Source: Deltaproteobacteria bacterium (GTDB taxonomy: Bacteria > Desulfobacterota > Desulfobaccia > Desulfobaccales > 0-14-0-80-60-11). From it: DNA of 39,178 nucleotides. Both the position numbers and the translations under genes were made by a program. Every line of letters starts with the position of its first letter. The stretch's first letter is position 1. This document shows positions 32,862 to 39,178 of the stretch, piece after piece. The DNA lies in assembly GCA_016874945.1 (NCBI GenBank), contig VGSO01000001.1:1-39178 (forward strand). Direction: 5' to 3'. Below the pieces are notes generated by a model. It searched no databases and was not told the DNA's origin. It was given only the letters and a program-made list of their open reading frames with translations.

Positions 32862-33476
32862 CTATCGGACCAGCCGCCAGGCCACCCAGGTGAAACTCCC
32901 CTCGGGGGGCATCTCGATAACCCATTCATCTTGAGTGGCGCGGCGCCTCCGGGACCAGCCCATTTTCCGGTAAAGGGTTAGGAGCTCTTCCTCCTGGGTG
33001 TCCTTGAAACCGGAAAGGATCAAGGCGGCCCCCGGCGCGGCCAATCGGGACAGTTCCGCGGCTTTGGCCAACTGCACCGGGAGGGGCAGGTTGGCCATGA
33101 TCAGCGGGAAACTGCCTTTGATGGCCTCGGTGGACCCCTGGACCACGGGAACCTGTCTTTCCAACCCATTCCTCCGGGCATTGTCCCGGGAGACCTGCAC
33201 CGCTTGCGAGCTAAGATCCACTCCCACGCAGAAGGGAGCGCCCAGGGCCGCGGCGGCCAGGGCCAGGATGCCGGAGCCGCACCCCACGTCCAGGACCGGG
33301 GCGCCGGGGTGTTCGGTCAAAGTTGCGGCCAGCAGTTGCAGGCAAAGGCGGGTGGTGGGGTGGCTGGGCGGAAAGACCTGGGGCGCTTGCAGCACCAGGA
33401 CCCGCTCGCCCCGGCGGGGAAAGTATGGCCGCCAGGGAGAGCGCAGCACCAGGCCGGGGGTGAGGCGGTGGAACAT
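32862..33476 (-). CDS. SAM-dependent methyltransferase, PrmA-like
   Basis: 204 residues. The SAM motif is VLDVGCGSGILALAAAALGA (residues 62-81), followed by VGVDLSSQAVQVSRDNARRNGL and the post-motif segment LIMANLPLPVQLAKAAELSRL. Then comes GAALILSGFKDTQEEEL, the order seen in ribosomal protein L11 methyltransferase (PrmA) and related small methyltransferases. Authentic PrmA is about 290 residues with an N-terminal substrate-recognition domain. Here that domain is reduced to about 45 residues (WRPYFPRRGERVLVLQAPQVFPPSHPTTR), so L11 may not be the substrate. It is cytoplasmic and transcribed alone. The first residues after the ATG give no clear ribosome binding site. Confidence 0.8.
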   Translation of the reverse strand: MFHRLTPGLVLRSPWRPYFPRRGERVLVLQAPQVFPPSHPTTRLCLQLLAATLTEHPGAPVLDVGCGSGILALAAAALGAPFCVGVDLSSQAVQVSRDNARRNGLERQVPVVQGSTEAIKGSFPLIMANLPLPVQLAKAAELSRLAAPGAALILSGFKDTQEEELLTLYRKMGWSRRRRATQDEWVIEMPPEGSFTWVAWRLVR

Positions 33477-33547
33477 GGGGGCACTTTAGCACAACATGGG
33501 GGGATTTGCTATTTGGGCTTATGTTGTGGGTTGGCTTCTGGCGTTGA

Positions 33548-33574
33548 CTCAATTCCTGACGCCAAGACGCGAAG
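33548..33574. repeat. Dispersed repeat, copy 2 (CGCCAAGACGC type)
   Basis: TCAATTCCTGACGCCAAGAC followed by GCGAAG. It is nearly identical over about 27 nt to the segment at 5761-5787. Confidence 0.6.
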
Positions 33575-33702
33575 GATTAAAGATGCAAGGAAAGTCGCCA
33601 AGGGCCTTGACCGTGCTTAGCTTTTTGGGTAAGAATAGACGCATTGGGAAAAGCCCCTGATTATTCATGACTTATTTATATGTAGGTTTATTATCATTTC
33701 AA

Positions 33703-34182
33703 ATGGAAAAGATTTTACTAACCCGGGCCGGTTATGAGAACCTTCTCCAGGAACTGGACCTGTTGAGCCAGGTGGAGCGGCCCCAGATTGTCCAGGAATT
33801 GCAGGAAGCCGCCCATGGCGGCCGGCTGGAGAAGAATCCGGACTACCAATCGGCCCTGGCCCAGCGGCAGAAAGTGGACCGCCGCATCCGGCACATCCAG
33901 CAGATACTGGCCAACGCCGAAGTCCTGGTGGGCAGCAACGTCAATCCTACCCGGGTGGGATTCAACTGCCGGGTCCGGGTCCGGAACCTGGGCGCCGGCC
34001 AGGAGAAGGAATTCAAGATAGTCAGCGCGGTGGAGGCGGACGCGGCCCGGGGTCTCATCTCCAAGACCGCGCCTCTGGGCCGGGCTTTGCTGGGCCGGGG
34101 TCCGGGCGAGCGGGTTACGGTCAAGACGCCTGGAGGGTTCCGGACGTACCAGATCCTGACCATTGAGATGGAAGAGCTGTGA
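33703..34182 (+). CDS. GreA/GreB-type transcript cleavage factor
   Basis: 159 residues from the ATG at 33703 (MEKILLTRAGYENLLQEL), the usual Gre start. An ATG at 33667 would add 12 residues, and neither has a good ribosome binding site. An N-terminal coiled coil of about 70 residues (RPQIVQELQEAAHGGRLEKNPDYQSALAQRQKVDRRIRHIQQIL) carries acidic residues near its tip (EKNPDY). This matches the place where GreA has its catalytic acids (normally DLSEN, DxxE), here in altered form. The FKBP-like C-terminal domain ends ISKTAPLGRALLGRGPGERVTVKTPGG. It rescues backtracked RNA polymerase. The N-terminal loop matches GreB (LEKNPDYQ) as well as GreA. The stop is 5 nt before a heptanucleotide array. Confidence 0.88.
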   Translation: MEKILLTRAGYENLLQELDLLSQVERPQIVQELQEAAHGGRLEKNPDYQSALAQRQKVDRRIRHIQQILANAEVLVGSNVNPTRVGFNCRVRVRNLGAGQEKEFKIVSAVEADAARGLISKTAPLGRALLGRGPGERVTVKTPGGFRTYQILTIEMEEL

Positions 34183-34186
34183 GGCC

Positions 34187-34291
34187 GGTTTCAGGGGTCA
34201 GGTTTCAGGTTTCAGGTTTCAGGTTTCAGGTTTTAGGTTTCAGGTTTTAGGTTTTAGGTTTCAGGTTTCAGGTCTTAGGTTTCAGGTTTTA
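34187..34291. repeat. Heptanucleotide tandem array, 15 units (GGTTTCA)
   Basis: Fifteen units in unbroken 7-nt register: GGTTTCA, GGGGTCA, GGTTTCA four times, GGTTTTA, GGTTTCA, GGTTTTA twice, GGTTTCA twice, GGTCTTA, GGTTTCA and GGTTTTA. It starts 5 nt after the Gre-factor stop. The same units recur at 38828-38862 and 38966-38986. Confidence 0.95.
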
Positions 34292-34534
34292 GTTAAAAGA
34301 AATCAGCTATTTAAATCTATAAAAATCAATAATGTAGAACAGCCGCCCGCGTCTGTTCAATATTAGTTCAACCGTCAGGTGGAGCTTTCTGGCCGATTTT
34401 TGAAAATCTCAGTTTGCCGCTTGTAGATAAAACGATGAGTATAATCGTTTAATTTAACATGAGAGTTGCAGTATTTGAAATTGCAAAAAATAAGCCACAT
34501 AATAAGTTTTAGAAACTTCGGAGAGACAACTAGG
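34292..34534. other. AT-rich gap before the cation transporter
   Basis: Mostly AT-rich sequence with no gene. A GGAGAG string at 34520-34525 is the likely ribosome binding site for the TTG at 34535. No clear promoter hexamers with good spacing were found. Confidence 0.35.
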
Positions 34535-35476
34535 TTGAACGACCACACTCACTCCCATCCCCACCCCCACCGCCTGAGCAGCCGCCGCCGCCTGGCCGTG
34601 GCCTTTTGGACCCAGGCCGCGTTTTTCGTGGTGGAGCTGGTGGGGGGGCTGCTTACCAACAGTCTGGCTTTGCTGGCGGATGCGGGCCACATGCTCAGCG
34701 ACGTGGGGGCCTTGGGCCTAAGCCTCCTGGCTCTGCACTGGGCCGGCAAGCCGCCCACTCTCCGCAAGACCTACGGCTACCACCGCCTGGAAATTTTGGT
34801 GGCGCTGGTCAACGGCCTCATCTTGTGGGGCATGGCGGCCTACATACTTTACGAGGCCTATCTGCGGTTTTATCAGCCGCCGGCCATCAGCGGCTTTCCC
34901 ATGCTGATCATCGCCTCCCTGGGGCTCCTGGTGAACCTCCTGGGAATGTTCGTCCTTTTCCCCCACCGGGAGCACAGCATAAATATCCGTTCCGCGTTTC
35001 TCCATCTGCTGGCCGACTCCCTGGGTTCGGTGGCAGCCATCGCCGCCGGCGCGGCCATCCTGTGGCAAGGCTGGTACTGGTTCGACCCCCTGGCCGGCGC
35101 GGTGGTGGGGGTGATGATCATCGTGGGAAGCTGGCAACTGGTCTGGGAGGCCGGGGATATTTTGCTGGAAGCTACACCCAAACATATCGACCTGGGGCAG
35201 GTGCAGGCGGCCCTGGAAGCCCATCCCGGAGTGTCCCACGTGCACGATCTCCACGTGTGGACCATCGCGTCGGGCATTTATGCCCTGAGCGTGCATGTGG
35301 GGGTGGACGGCCGGAATGACCGGGACTGCCTCACCCGGGAGCTGGAAGAATTGGTGCGGCAGCGCTTCGGACTGGAACATGCCACCATCCAGACGGAAGG
35401 CCCGGATTATCAAAATCCCCGGGTATGCCCGTTGCATCCCCTAGCAGAAGCAAACTCCAAGCACCACCACGATTGA
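34535..35476 (+). CDS. Cation diffusion facilitator (CzcD/ZitB-like) metal exporter
   Basis: 313 residues from a TTG at 34535; this choice puts the family-typical His-rich start (NDHTHSHPHPH) at the N-terminus. A TTG at 34466 would add 23 atypical residues. Six transmembrane helices are present. Helix 2 has DAGHMLSD (Asp49, His52, Asp56) and helix 5 has HLLADSLGS (HxxxD), the metal-site signature of Zn/Cd-transporting members. The C-terminal cytoplasmic domain has HVHDLHVWTIASG. It moves Zn2+ or similar divalent ions out of the cytoplasm against protons. The His-rich end (SKHHHD) may also bind metal. The next gene follows after 20 nt with its own strong ribosome binding site. Confidence 0.92.
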   Translation: MNDHTHSHPHPHRLSSRRRLAVAFWTQAAFFVVELVGGLLTNSLALLADAGHMLSDVGALGLSLLALHWAGKPPTLRKTYGYHRLEILVALVNGLILWGMAAYILYEAYLRFYQPPAISGFPMLIIASLGLLVNLLGMFVLFPHREHSINIRSAFLHLLADSLGSVAAIAAGAAILWQGWYWFDPLAGAVVGVMIIVGSWQLVWEAGDILLEATPKHIDLGQVQAALEAHPGVSHVHDLHVWTIASGIYALSVHVGVDGRNDRDCLTRELEELVRQRFGLEHATIQTEGPDYQNPRVCPLHPLAEANSKHHHD

Positions 35477-35496
35477 CCTGTAGCTGAGGAGGAGAC

Positions 35497-37944
35497 ATGT
35501 CTCAAAGCACGTGGGAATTGAAGCCGGAAAATCTGCGCGCCGTTTGTGACCCGGATTCTTTGGGATTCGAAACCACCCTGGACCTCACCCCCTTGAAAGA
35601 GAAAGTGGTGGGCCAGGATCGGGCAGTGACCGCGCTGGAGTTCGGCCTGGGGATCAAGGACCTGGAATATAATATCTTCGTGGCCGGGCCGCCCCGGGCC
35701 AATAAGACGGAAACCATCATGGCCTATGTGTCCGAGCTGGCCGCGGGCATGCCGGTGCCGCCGGATTATATCTATGTTCACAACTTCAAAGACGGGGACC
35801 GTCCCCAGGCCCTGAGCCTGCCCGCGGGCCAGGGCCGGGTTCTAAAGGCGGACATGGAGGATCTCATCGCCACCCTGCGGGTGCGGATCCCCGAAGTCTT
35901 CGAGAGCGAAGATTACTCCAGCCGGCGGGAATCCCTGGTGCACGGCTTTACCCAGGAACGCAACGCCATCCTTCAGGAACTGGACGCCAAGGCCACCGAG
36001 GAGGGCTTTATCCTCAACATCTCCCCCACGGGCTTGATGATTTTCCCGGGACGGGAGGGCAAACCCATGAGCGAGGAAGAGCTCAAGGCCCTGAATGACG
36101 AGGAACGGGAAGCCCTGCGCACCAAGTCCAGCGCCCTGCACACGGAGATGAATGAAGCCATCCGCCGCATCCGCAAGATGGAAAAAGAGTTTCAGGAGAA
36201 GGAAAAGAAGTTGGACCAGGACGTGGCCCTGTACGTGGTGGGCCATCTCATGGAAGAATTGCGGGAAAAATACAAGAACTTGCGCCAGGTTCTGGAGTAC
36301 TTTAAGGAGGTGCAAGAGGAGATTCTCAAAAATATCGATGAGCTGAAGCGCCGCCCCGGCGCGCCCACCCCTTTTCCCTTTCCCACCCCGGAGCCGACGT
36401 TCACCCAGTACCAGGTGAACGTGCTGGTGGATAACTCGAAGACCAAAGGCGCGCCGGTAATCCTGGAGGGCAACCCCACCTATCCCAATATCTTCGGCGC
36501 GGTGGAACGCCGGGCCCAGTTTGGCGCCCTGGTCACCGACTTTACCCTGATCCGCCCCGGGTCTCTGCACCGGGCCAATGGGGGGTTCCTGATCCTGGAA
36601 GCCCTGCCCCTGCTCCGCTGGTATTTCTCTTACGAGGCATTGAAGCGCTGCCTCAAGGATGGAGAGATCAAGATCGAAGACCTGGCGGAGCAAATCGGCC
36701 TCATCAGCACCCGGGCCTTGCAGGCCCAGCCAATCTCCCTGGACATCAAGGTCATTATCATCGGCGATCCTTATATTTATCAGCTTCTTTATATTTACGA
36801 CGAAGACTTCACCAAGCTCTTCAAGATCAAGGCCCACTTCGACTGGCGGATGCGCCGGACCGACGACCACGTGGAGAAGTTCTCCGCCCTGGTGGCGGGC
36901 TACTGTCAGGAGCACAAACTGATGCCGGTGCACAAAACCGGCATGGCCCGCCTGGTGGAATACGCCGGGGAACTGGCCGGCCACTCCAAGAAGCTCACCC
37001 TGCAGCTCAAGGAGGTCCTGGACGTCCTCAAGGAAGCCAATTTCTGGGCCCGGAGCAACACCCATGAAGTCATTTTCGGCTCCGACGTGGAGAAGGCCAT
37101 CCGGGAAAAGATTTACCGCTCCGACCTGCCGGAAGAAAAGATGCAGGAGTTCATCGACGAAGGCATGCTCTTTATCGAAACCGCCGGCGATGTGGTGGGG
37201 CAGGTTAACGGCCTGTCGGTTTACATGCTGGGGGACCATGCCTTTGCCCGCCCCAGCCGCATCACCGCCACTGTCTCCCTGGGCAAAGAAGGGGTGGTGG
37301 CCATCGACCGGGAGGCCCAACTGGCCGGGAACATCCATAACAAGGGGGTATTGATCCTATCAAGCTATCTCCGGAGCCGCTTCGCCCAGGACAAGCCGCT
37401 GACGTTGTCCGCCAGCCTCACCTTTGAGCAGAGTTACGGCATGGTGGAAGGGGACAGCGCCTCCTGCGCCGAATTAATCGCCCTCCTGTCAGTCCTGGCC
37501 GAGGCGCCTCTCAAGCAGAACATCGCCCTCACCGGCTCCGTGAGCCAGCGGGGCGAGGTGCAGCCCATCGGCGGGGTAACCTGGAAGGTCGAAGGCTTCT
37601 ACAAGGTCTGCAAAGCCCGGGGGCTGGACGGCGTCCAGGGGGTCGTCATCCCCAAGGTCAACGTCCAGGACCTGATGTTGGACCGGGAGGTGGTGGACGC
37701 GGTCAAGGAAGGCAAGTTCCACGTCTGGGCCGTGGGCCACGCGGACGAGGCTCTGGAACTCTTAACCGGCCTGCCCGCGGGAAAGCGCCTGGAGGATGGG
37801 ACTTGGGAACCGGACACCGTCAACTTTAAAGTGGACCAAAAACTGCGTCAGATAATGGAACTGGCCCGGGAGCTGATGAAGGGCGAGGAGGAAAAGAAGA
37901 GTCCCAGCCCGCCGCCGGCGTCTTGTCCGGAGTGCGGCAAGTAA
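35497..37944 (+). CDS. LonB-like ATP-dependent protease (AAA_32/Lon S16 type)
   Basis: 815 residues. GAGGAGGAG lies close before the ATG. The N-terminal AAA region starts LGFETTLDLTPLKEKVVGQDRAVTALEFGLGI. A central coiled-coil insertion (about residues 200-285) is followed by the family's HRANGGFLILEALPLLRW. The C-terminal S16 protease has the catalytic dyad Ser654 (EGDSAS) and Lys697 (TWKVEG), 43 residues apart, exactly the spacing of E. coli Lon Ser679/Lys722. The proteolytic site is thus intact. The Walker A at 64-71 reads GPPRANKT, departing from GxxGxGK[T/S], so ATP use may be altered. The C-terminus ends in a CPECGK tail. Soluble cytoplasmic; probably degrades damaged or regulatory proteins. 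Confidence 0.92.
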   Translation: MSQSTWELKPENLRAVCDPDSLGFETTLDLTPLKEKVVGQDRAVTALEFGLGIKDLEYNIFVAGPPRANKTETIMAYVSELAAGMPVPPDYIYVHNFKDGDRPQALSLPAGQGRVLKADMEDLIATLRVRIPEVFESEDYSSRRESLVHGFTQERNAILQELDAKATEEGFILNISPTGLMIFPGREGKPMSEEELKALNDEEREALRTKSSALHTEMNEAIRRIRKMEKEFQEKEKKLDQDVALYVVGHLMEELREKYKNLRQVLEYFKEVQEEILKNIDELKRRPGAPTPFPFPTPEPTFTQYQVNVLVDNSKTKGAPVILEGNPTYPNIFGAVERRAQFGALVTDFTLIRPGSLHRANGGFLILEALPLLRWYFSYEALKRCLKDGEIKIEDLAEQIGLISTRALQAQPISLDIKVIIIGDPYIYQLLYIYDEDFTKLFKIKAHFDWRMRRTDDHVEKFSALVAGYCQEHKLMPVHKTGMARLVEYAGELAGHSKKLTLQLKEVLDVLKEANFWARSNTHEVIFGSDVEKAIREKIYRSDLPEEKMQEFIDEGMLFIETAGDVVGQVNGLSVYMLGDHAFARPSRITATVSLGKEGVVAIDREAQLAGNIHNKGVLILSSYLRSRFAQDKPLTLSASLTFEQSYGMVEGDSASCAELIALLSVLAEAPLKQNIALTGSVSQRGEVQPIGGVTWKVEGFYKVCKARGLDGVQGVVIPKVNVQDLMLDREVVDAVKEGKFHVWAVGHADEALELLTGLPAGKRLEDGTWEPDTVNFKVDQKLRQIMELARELMKGEEEKKSPSPPPASCPECGK

Positions 37945-38053
37945 TGCAAGCAGTCAGCAGTCAGCTAGAGAAAAACATGATAAAAGGGTGATTCCCCTGG
38001 CTACTGGCAGCCGGCGGCTGGCTGCCAAAACACTTTCGGAGGTATGCTCATTC

Positions 38054-38821
38054 ATGAAACCGGCCAGGTTTCTTCTATCATGCGCCGTTTTCCTGGCAGT
38101 ATCCGCCTGTCCCCTGTTCGCCGCGGCCCCTGGAGGGCCGGGGCTCTCCGCCGACGAAGCCCTGAAGCTGCTCAAAGACGGCAACGCCCGCTATGTGGAG
38201 GGCAAGGCCCAGCATCCCAACCAGACCCGGGAGCGCCGGGCCTTGACCGCCGGCCAGGGCCAGAAGCCCTTTGCCTCGGTGCTTTCCTGCTCCGATTCCC
38301 GGGCGCCGGTGGAAATTCTCTTCGACCGGGGCGTGGGTGACATTTTAGTAAGCCGGGTGCCCGGCAACGTCGTCGGGGTGAATGAAATGGGCGCCATGGA
38401 ATACGGAGTGGAGTATCTTAGTACACCCCTGGTGCTGGTCCTGGGCCACAGCCAGTGCGGCGCGGTCTCTGCAGTGGTGGAAGGGGTCAAGTTGCCCGGC
38501 CACATGGCGGCCCCGGTGAAGCCCATCCAGCCGGCGGTGAGCAGGGCCAAGGCCGATAACCCCGGGGTTTCCGGCGAAGCCCTGGTGAATGCGGCCGTCA
38601 AGGCCAATGTCTTCCAGGCCATGGAAGATCTGCTGCAGAAAAGCAGCATCATCAAAGGCAAAGTGAAGGCGGGGAAGGCCCGGGTCATGGGCGCCCTTTA
38701 CGAGCTGGACACCGGCCAGGTGCAATGGCTGGGGTCCCATCCCAACCAGGACAAACTGTTGGGCCTGCCCAAACCGGGTAAGCCGGCGCCCGCGAAGAAA
38801 AAAGGGAGGGATAGGGAATAG
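38054..38821 (+). CDS. Exported beta-class carbonic anhydrase
   Basis: 255 residues from the ATG at 38054, which has GGAGGT ten nt upstream and starts a signal peptide (KPARFLLSCAVFLAVSACPLFAA). An ATG at 37988 would bury the signal. The zinc ligands of beta-carbonic anhydrases are present: Cys79 (CSDSR, with the Asp81-Arg83 dyad), and His132 with Cys135 (GHSQCGAV). The N-terminal LSADEALKLLKDGNARYVEG and SRVPGNVV segments are typical. It interconverts CO2 and bicarbonate, here in the periplasm or outside the cell, perhaps to hold CO2 or buffer pH. The C-terminal basic tail (KPAPAKKKGRDRE) is unstructured. The gene follows lon after about 110 nt. Confidence 0.92.
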   Translation: MKPARFLLSCAVFLAVSACPLFAAAPGGPGLSADEALKLLKDGNARYVEGKAQHPNQTRERRALTAGQGQKPFASVLSCSDSRAPVEILFDRGVGDILVSRVPGNVVGVNEMGAMEYGVEYLSTPLVLVLGHSQCGAVSAVVEGVKLPGHMAAPVKPIQPAVSRAKADNPGVSGEALVNAAVKANVFQAMEDLLQKSSIIKGKVKAGKARVMGALYELDTGQVQWLGSHPNQDKLLGLPKPGKPAPAKKKGRDRE

Positions 38822-38827
38822 GGATTA

Positions 38828-38897
38828 GGTTTCAGGTTTCAGGTTTTAGGTTTTAGGTTTTTTACCGTTTTCGGTTTTCGGTCTTCGGTTTTCGGTT
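38828..38897. repeat. Heptanucleotide tandem array, 10 units, changing unit
   Basis: Units in register: GGTTTCA twice, GGTTTTA twice, GGTTTTT, TACCGTT, TTCGGTT, TTCGGTC, TTCGGTT twice. The first half matches the array at 34187, the second half matches the GACCGAA-type units at 5066-5142 on the opposite strand. The 7-nt phase is kept across the change. It starts 6 nt after the carbonic anhydrase stop. Confidence 0.92.
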
Positions 38898-38965
38898 AAA
38901 ATAAATAAGATTTATCAATAAGTTACAGGTTGAGTTTGTTGCACCTGAAAGCGGACACGGTATTA

Positions 38966-39000
38966 GGGGTCAGGTTTCAGGTTTTAAGGTCAGAGACCAG
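38966..39000. repeat. Short heptanucleotide array
   Basis: Units GGGGTCA, GGTTTCA, GGTTTTA, AGGTCAG, AGACCAG. The first three match the array at 34187. It lies in the gene-free 3' end of the window (38822-39178), which otherwise holds no credible ORF. Confidence 0.7.
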
Positions 39001-39083
39001 GATTGTTGGCTATTAATGGATATAAGCCCCTATCACTACAACGTTAATTACCCGCCTGCTTCAGTACAACCCTTTGTATTTAT

Positions 39084-39139
39084 TGTCATTCTGAGCGCAG
39101 CGAAGAATCTAGACCCTTCGCCTACGGCTCAGGGTGACA
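39084..39139. repeat. Palindromic MITE-like dispersed element
   Basis: 56-nt element with ends TGTCATTCTGAG (39084-39095) and CTCAGGGTGACA (39128-39139), inverted repeats matching at 10 of 12 positions. The interior includes GAAGAATCTAGACCCTTCG. It resembles the 'TGTCATTCTGAGCG...GAAGAATCT' repeats I recall from many bacterial genomes. No transposase is encoded nearby. Confidence 0.7.
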
Positions 39140-39178
39140 TAACTGATTGTCAGTAATATCCAATGGTTGTCCTATCAT

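Noticed and set aside
32862..33476. True PrmA assignment
   Set aside because: The N-terminal L11-recognition domain is mostly missing, so only a PrmA-like call is kept.
34187..34291. CRISPR array
   Set aside because: Units are 7 nt and contiguous, without spacers; no cas genes are present.

Overview
The window is about 39 kb of bacterial chromosome. It is GC-rich in most genes, with AT-rich patches inside the polysaccharide locus. Gene content (RimO, polyprenyl synthase, rubrerythrin-like protein, LonB-type protease, a Wza/Wzc-type exopolysaccharide locus, periplasmic di-heme and multicopper proteins) and the abundance of short intergenic repeats suggest a Gram-negative anaerobe or microaerophile, most likely a Desulfobacterota (former deltaproteobacterial) lineage. 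The taxonomic guess is an inference; no rRNA is present.

Layout. (1) 1-6.9 kb: housekeeping and stand-alone genes: rimO, a trans-polyprenyl diphosphate synthase, a secreted GVYG-repeat protein, an RNase Z-like metallo-hydrolase, a ferritin-like protein, a Nudix/CoA-pyrophosphatase-like hydrolase and a small exported peptide. (2) 7.0-24.9 kb, all on the minus strand: a capsule/exopolysaccharide locus read from a strong sigma70-type promoter at about 24.95 kb. Its order is Wza-type export lipoprotein, Wzc-type tyrosine autokinase, PAPS-reductase-family protein, Wzx-type flippase, sulfatase-fold enzyme, methyltransferase, GT4, methyltransferase, polytopic GT-C-like protein, DUF4091 protein, GT4, a broken hexapeptide acetyltransferase, an initiating sugar-phosphate transferase and a sulfotransferase. 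Three sulfur- or phosphate-ester genes in one locus point to a sulfated (or phospho-decorated) polysaccharide. (3) 25.2-32.1 kb, minus strand: a periplasmic redox cluster of two adjacent multicopper-oxidase-like proteins, a secreted protein of unknown family and a di-heme cytochrome c peroxidase/MauG-like protein. The four HxH copper motifs expected in one multicopper oxidase are divided between the two adjacent proteins. (4) 32.8-38.8 kb: a PrmA-like methyltransferase, a GreA/B-type factor, a cation diffusion facilitator, a LonB-like protease and an exported beta-carbonic anhydrase.

The most striking non-coding feature is a set of tandem heptanucleotide arrays (2-143, 5066-5142, 6516-6592, 34187-34291, 38828-38897, short one at 38966-39000). 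Each keeps a strict 7-nt register while the unit sequence drifts, and several abut a start or stop codon. Other dispersed repeats appear to supply the stop codons of rimO and the metallo-hydrolase. No tRNA, rRNA, CRISPR array, prophage or intact transposase was seen.
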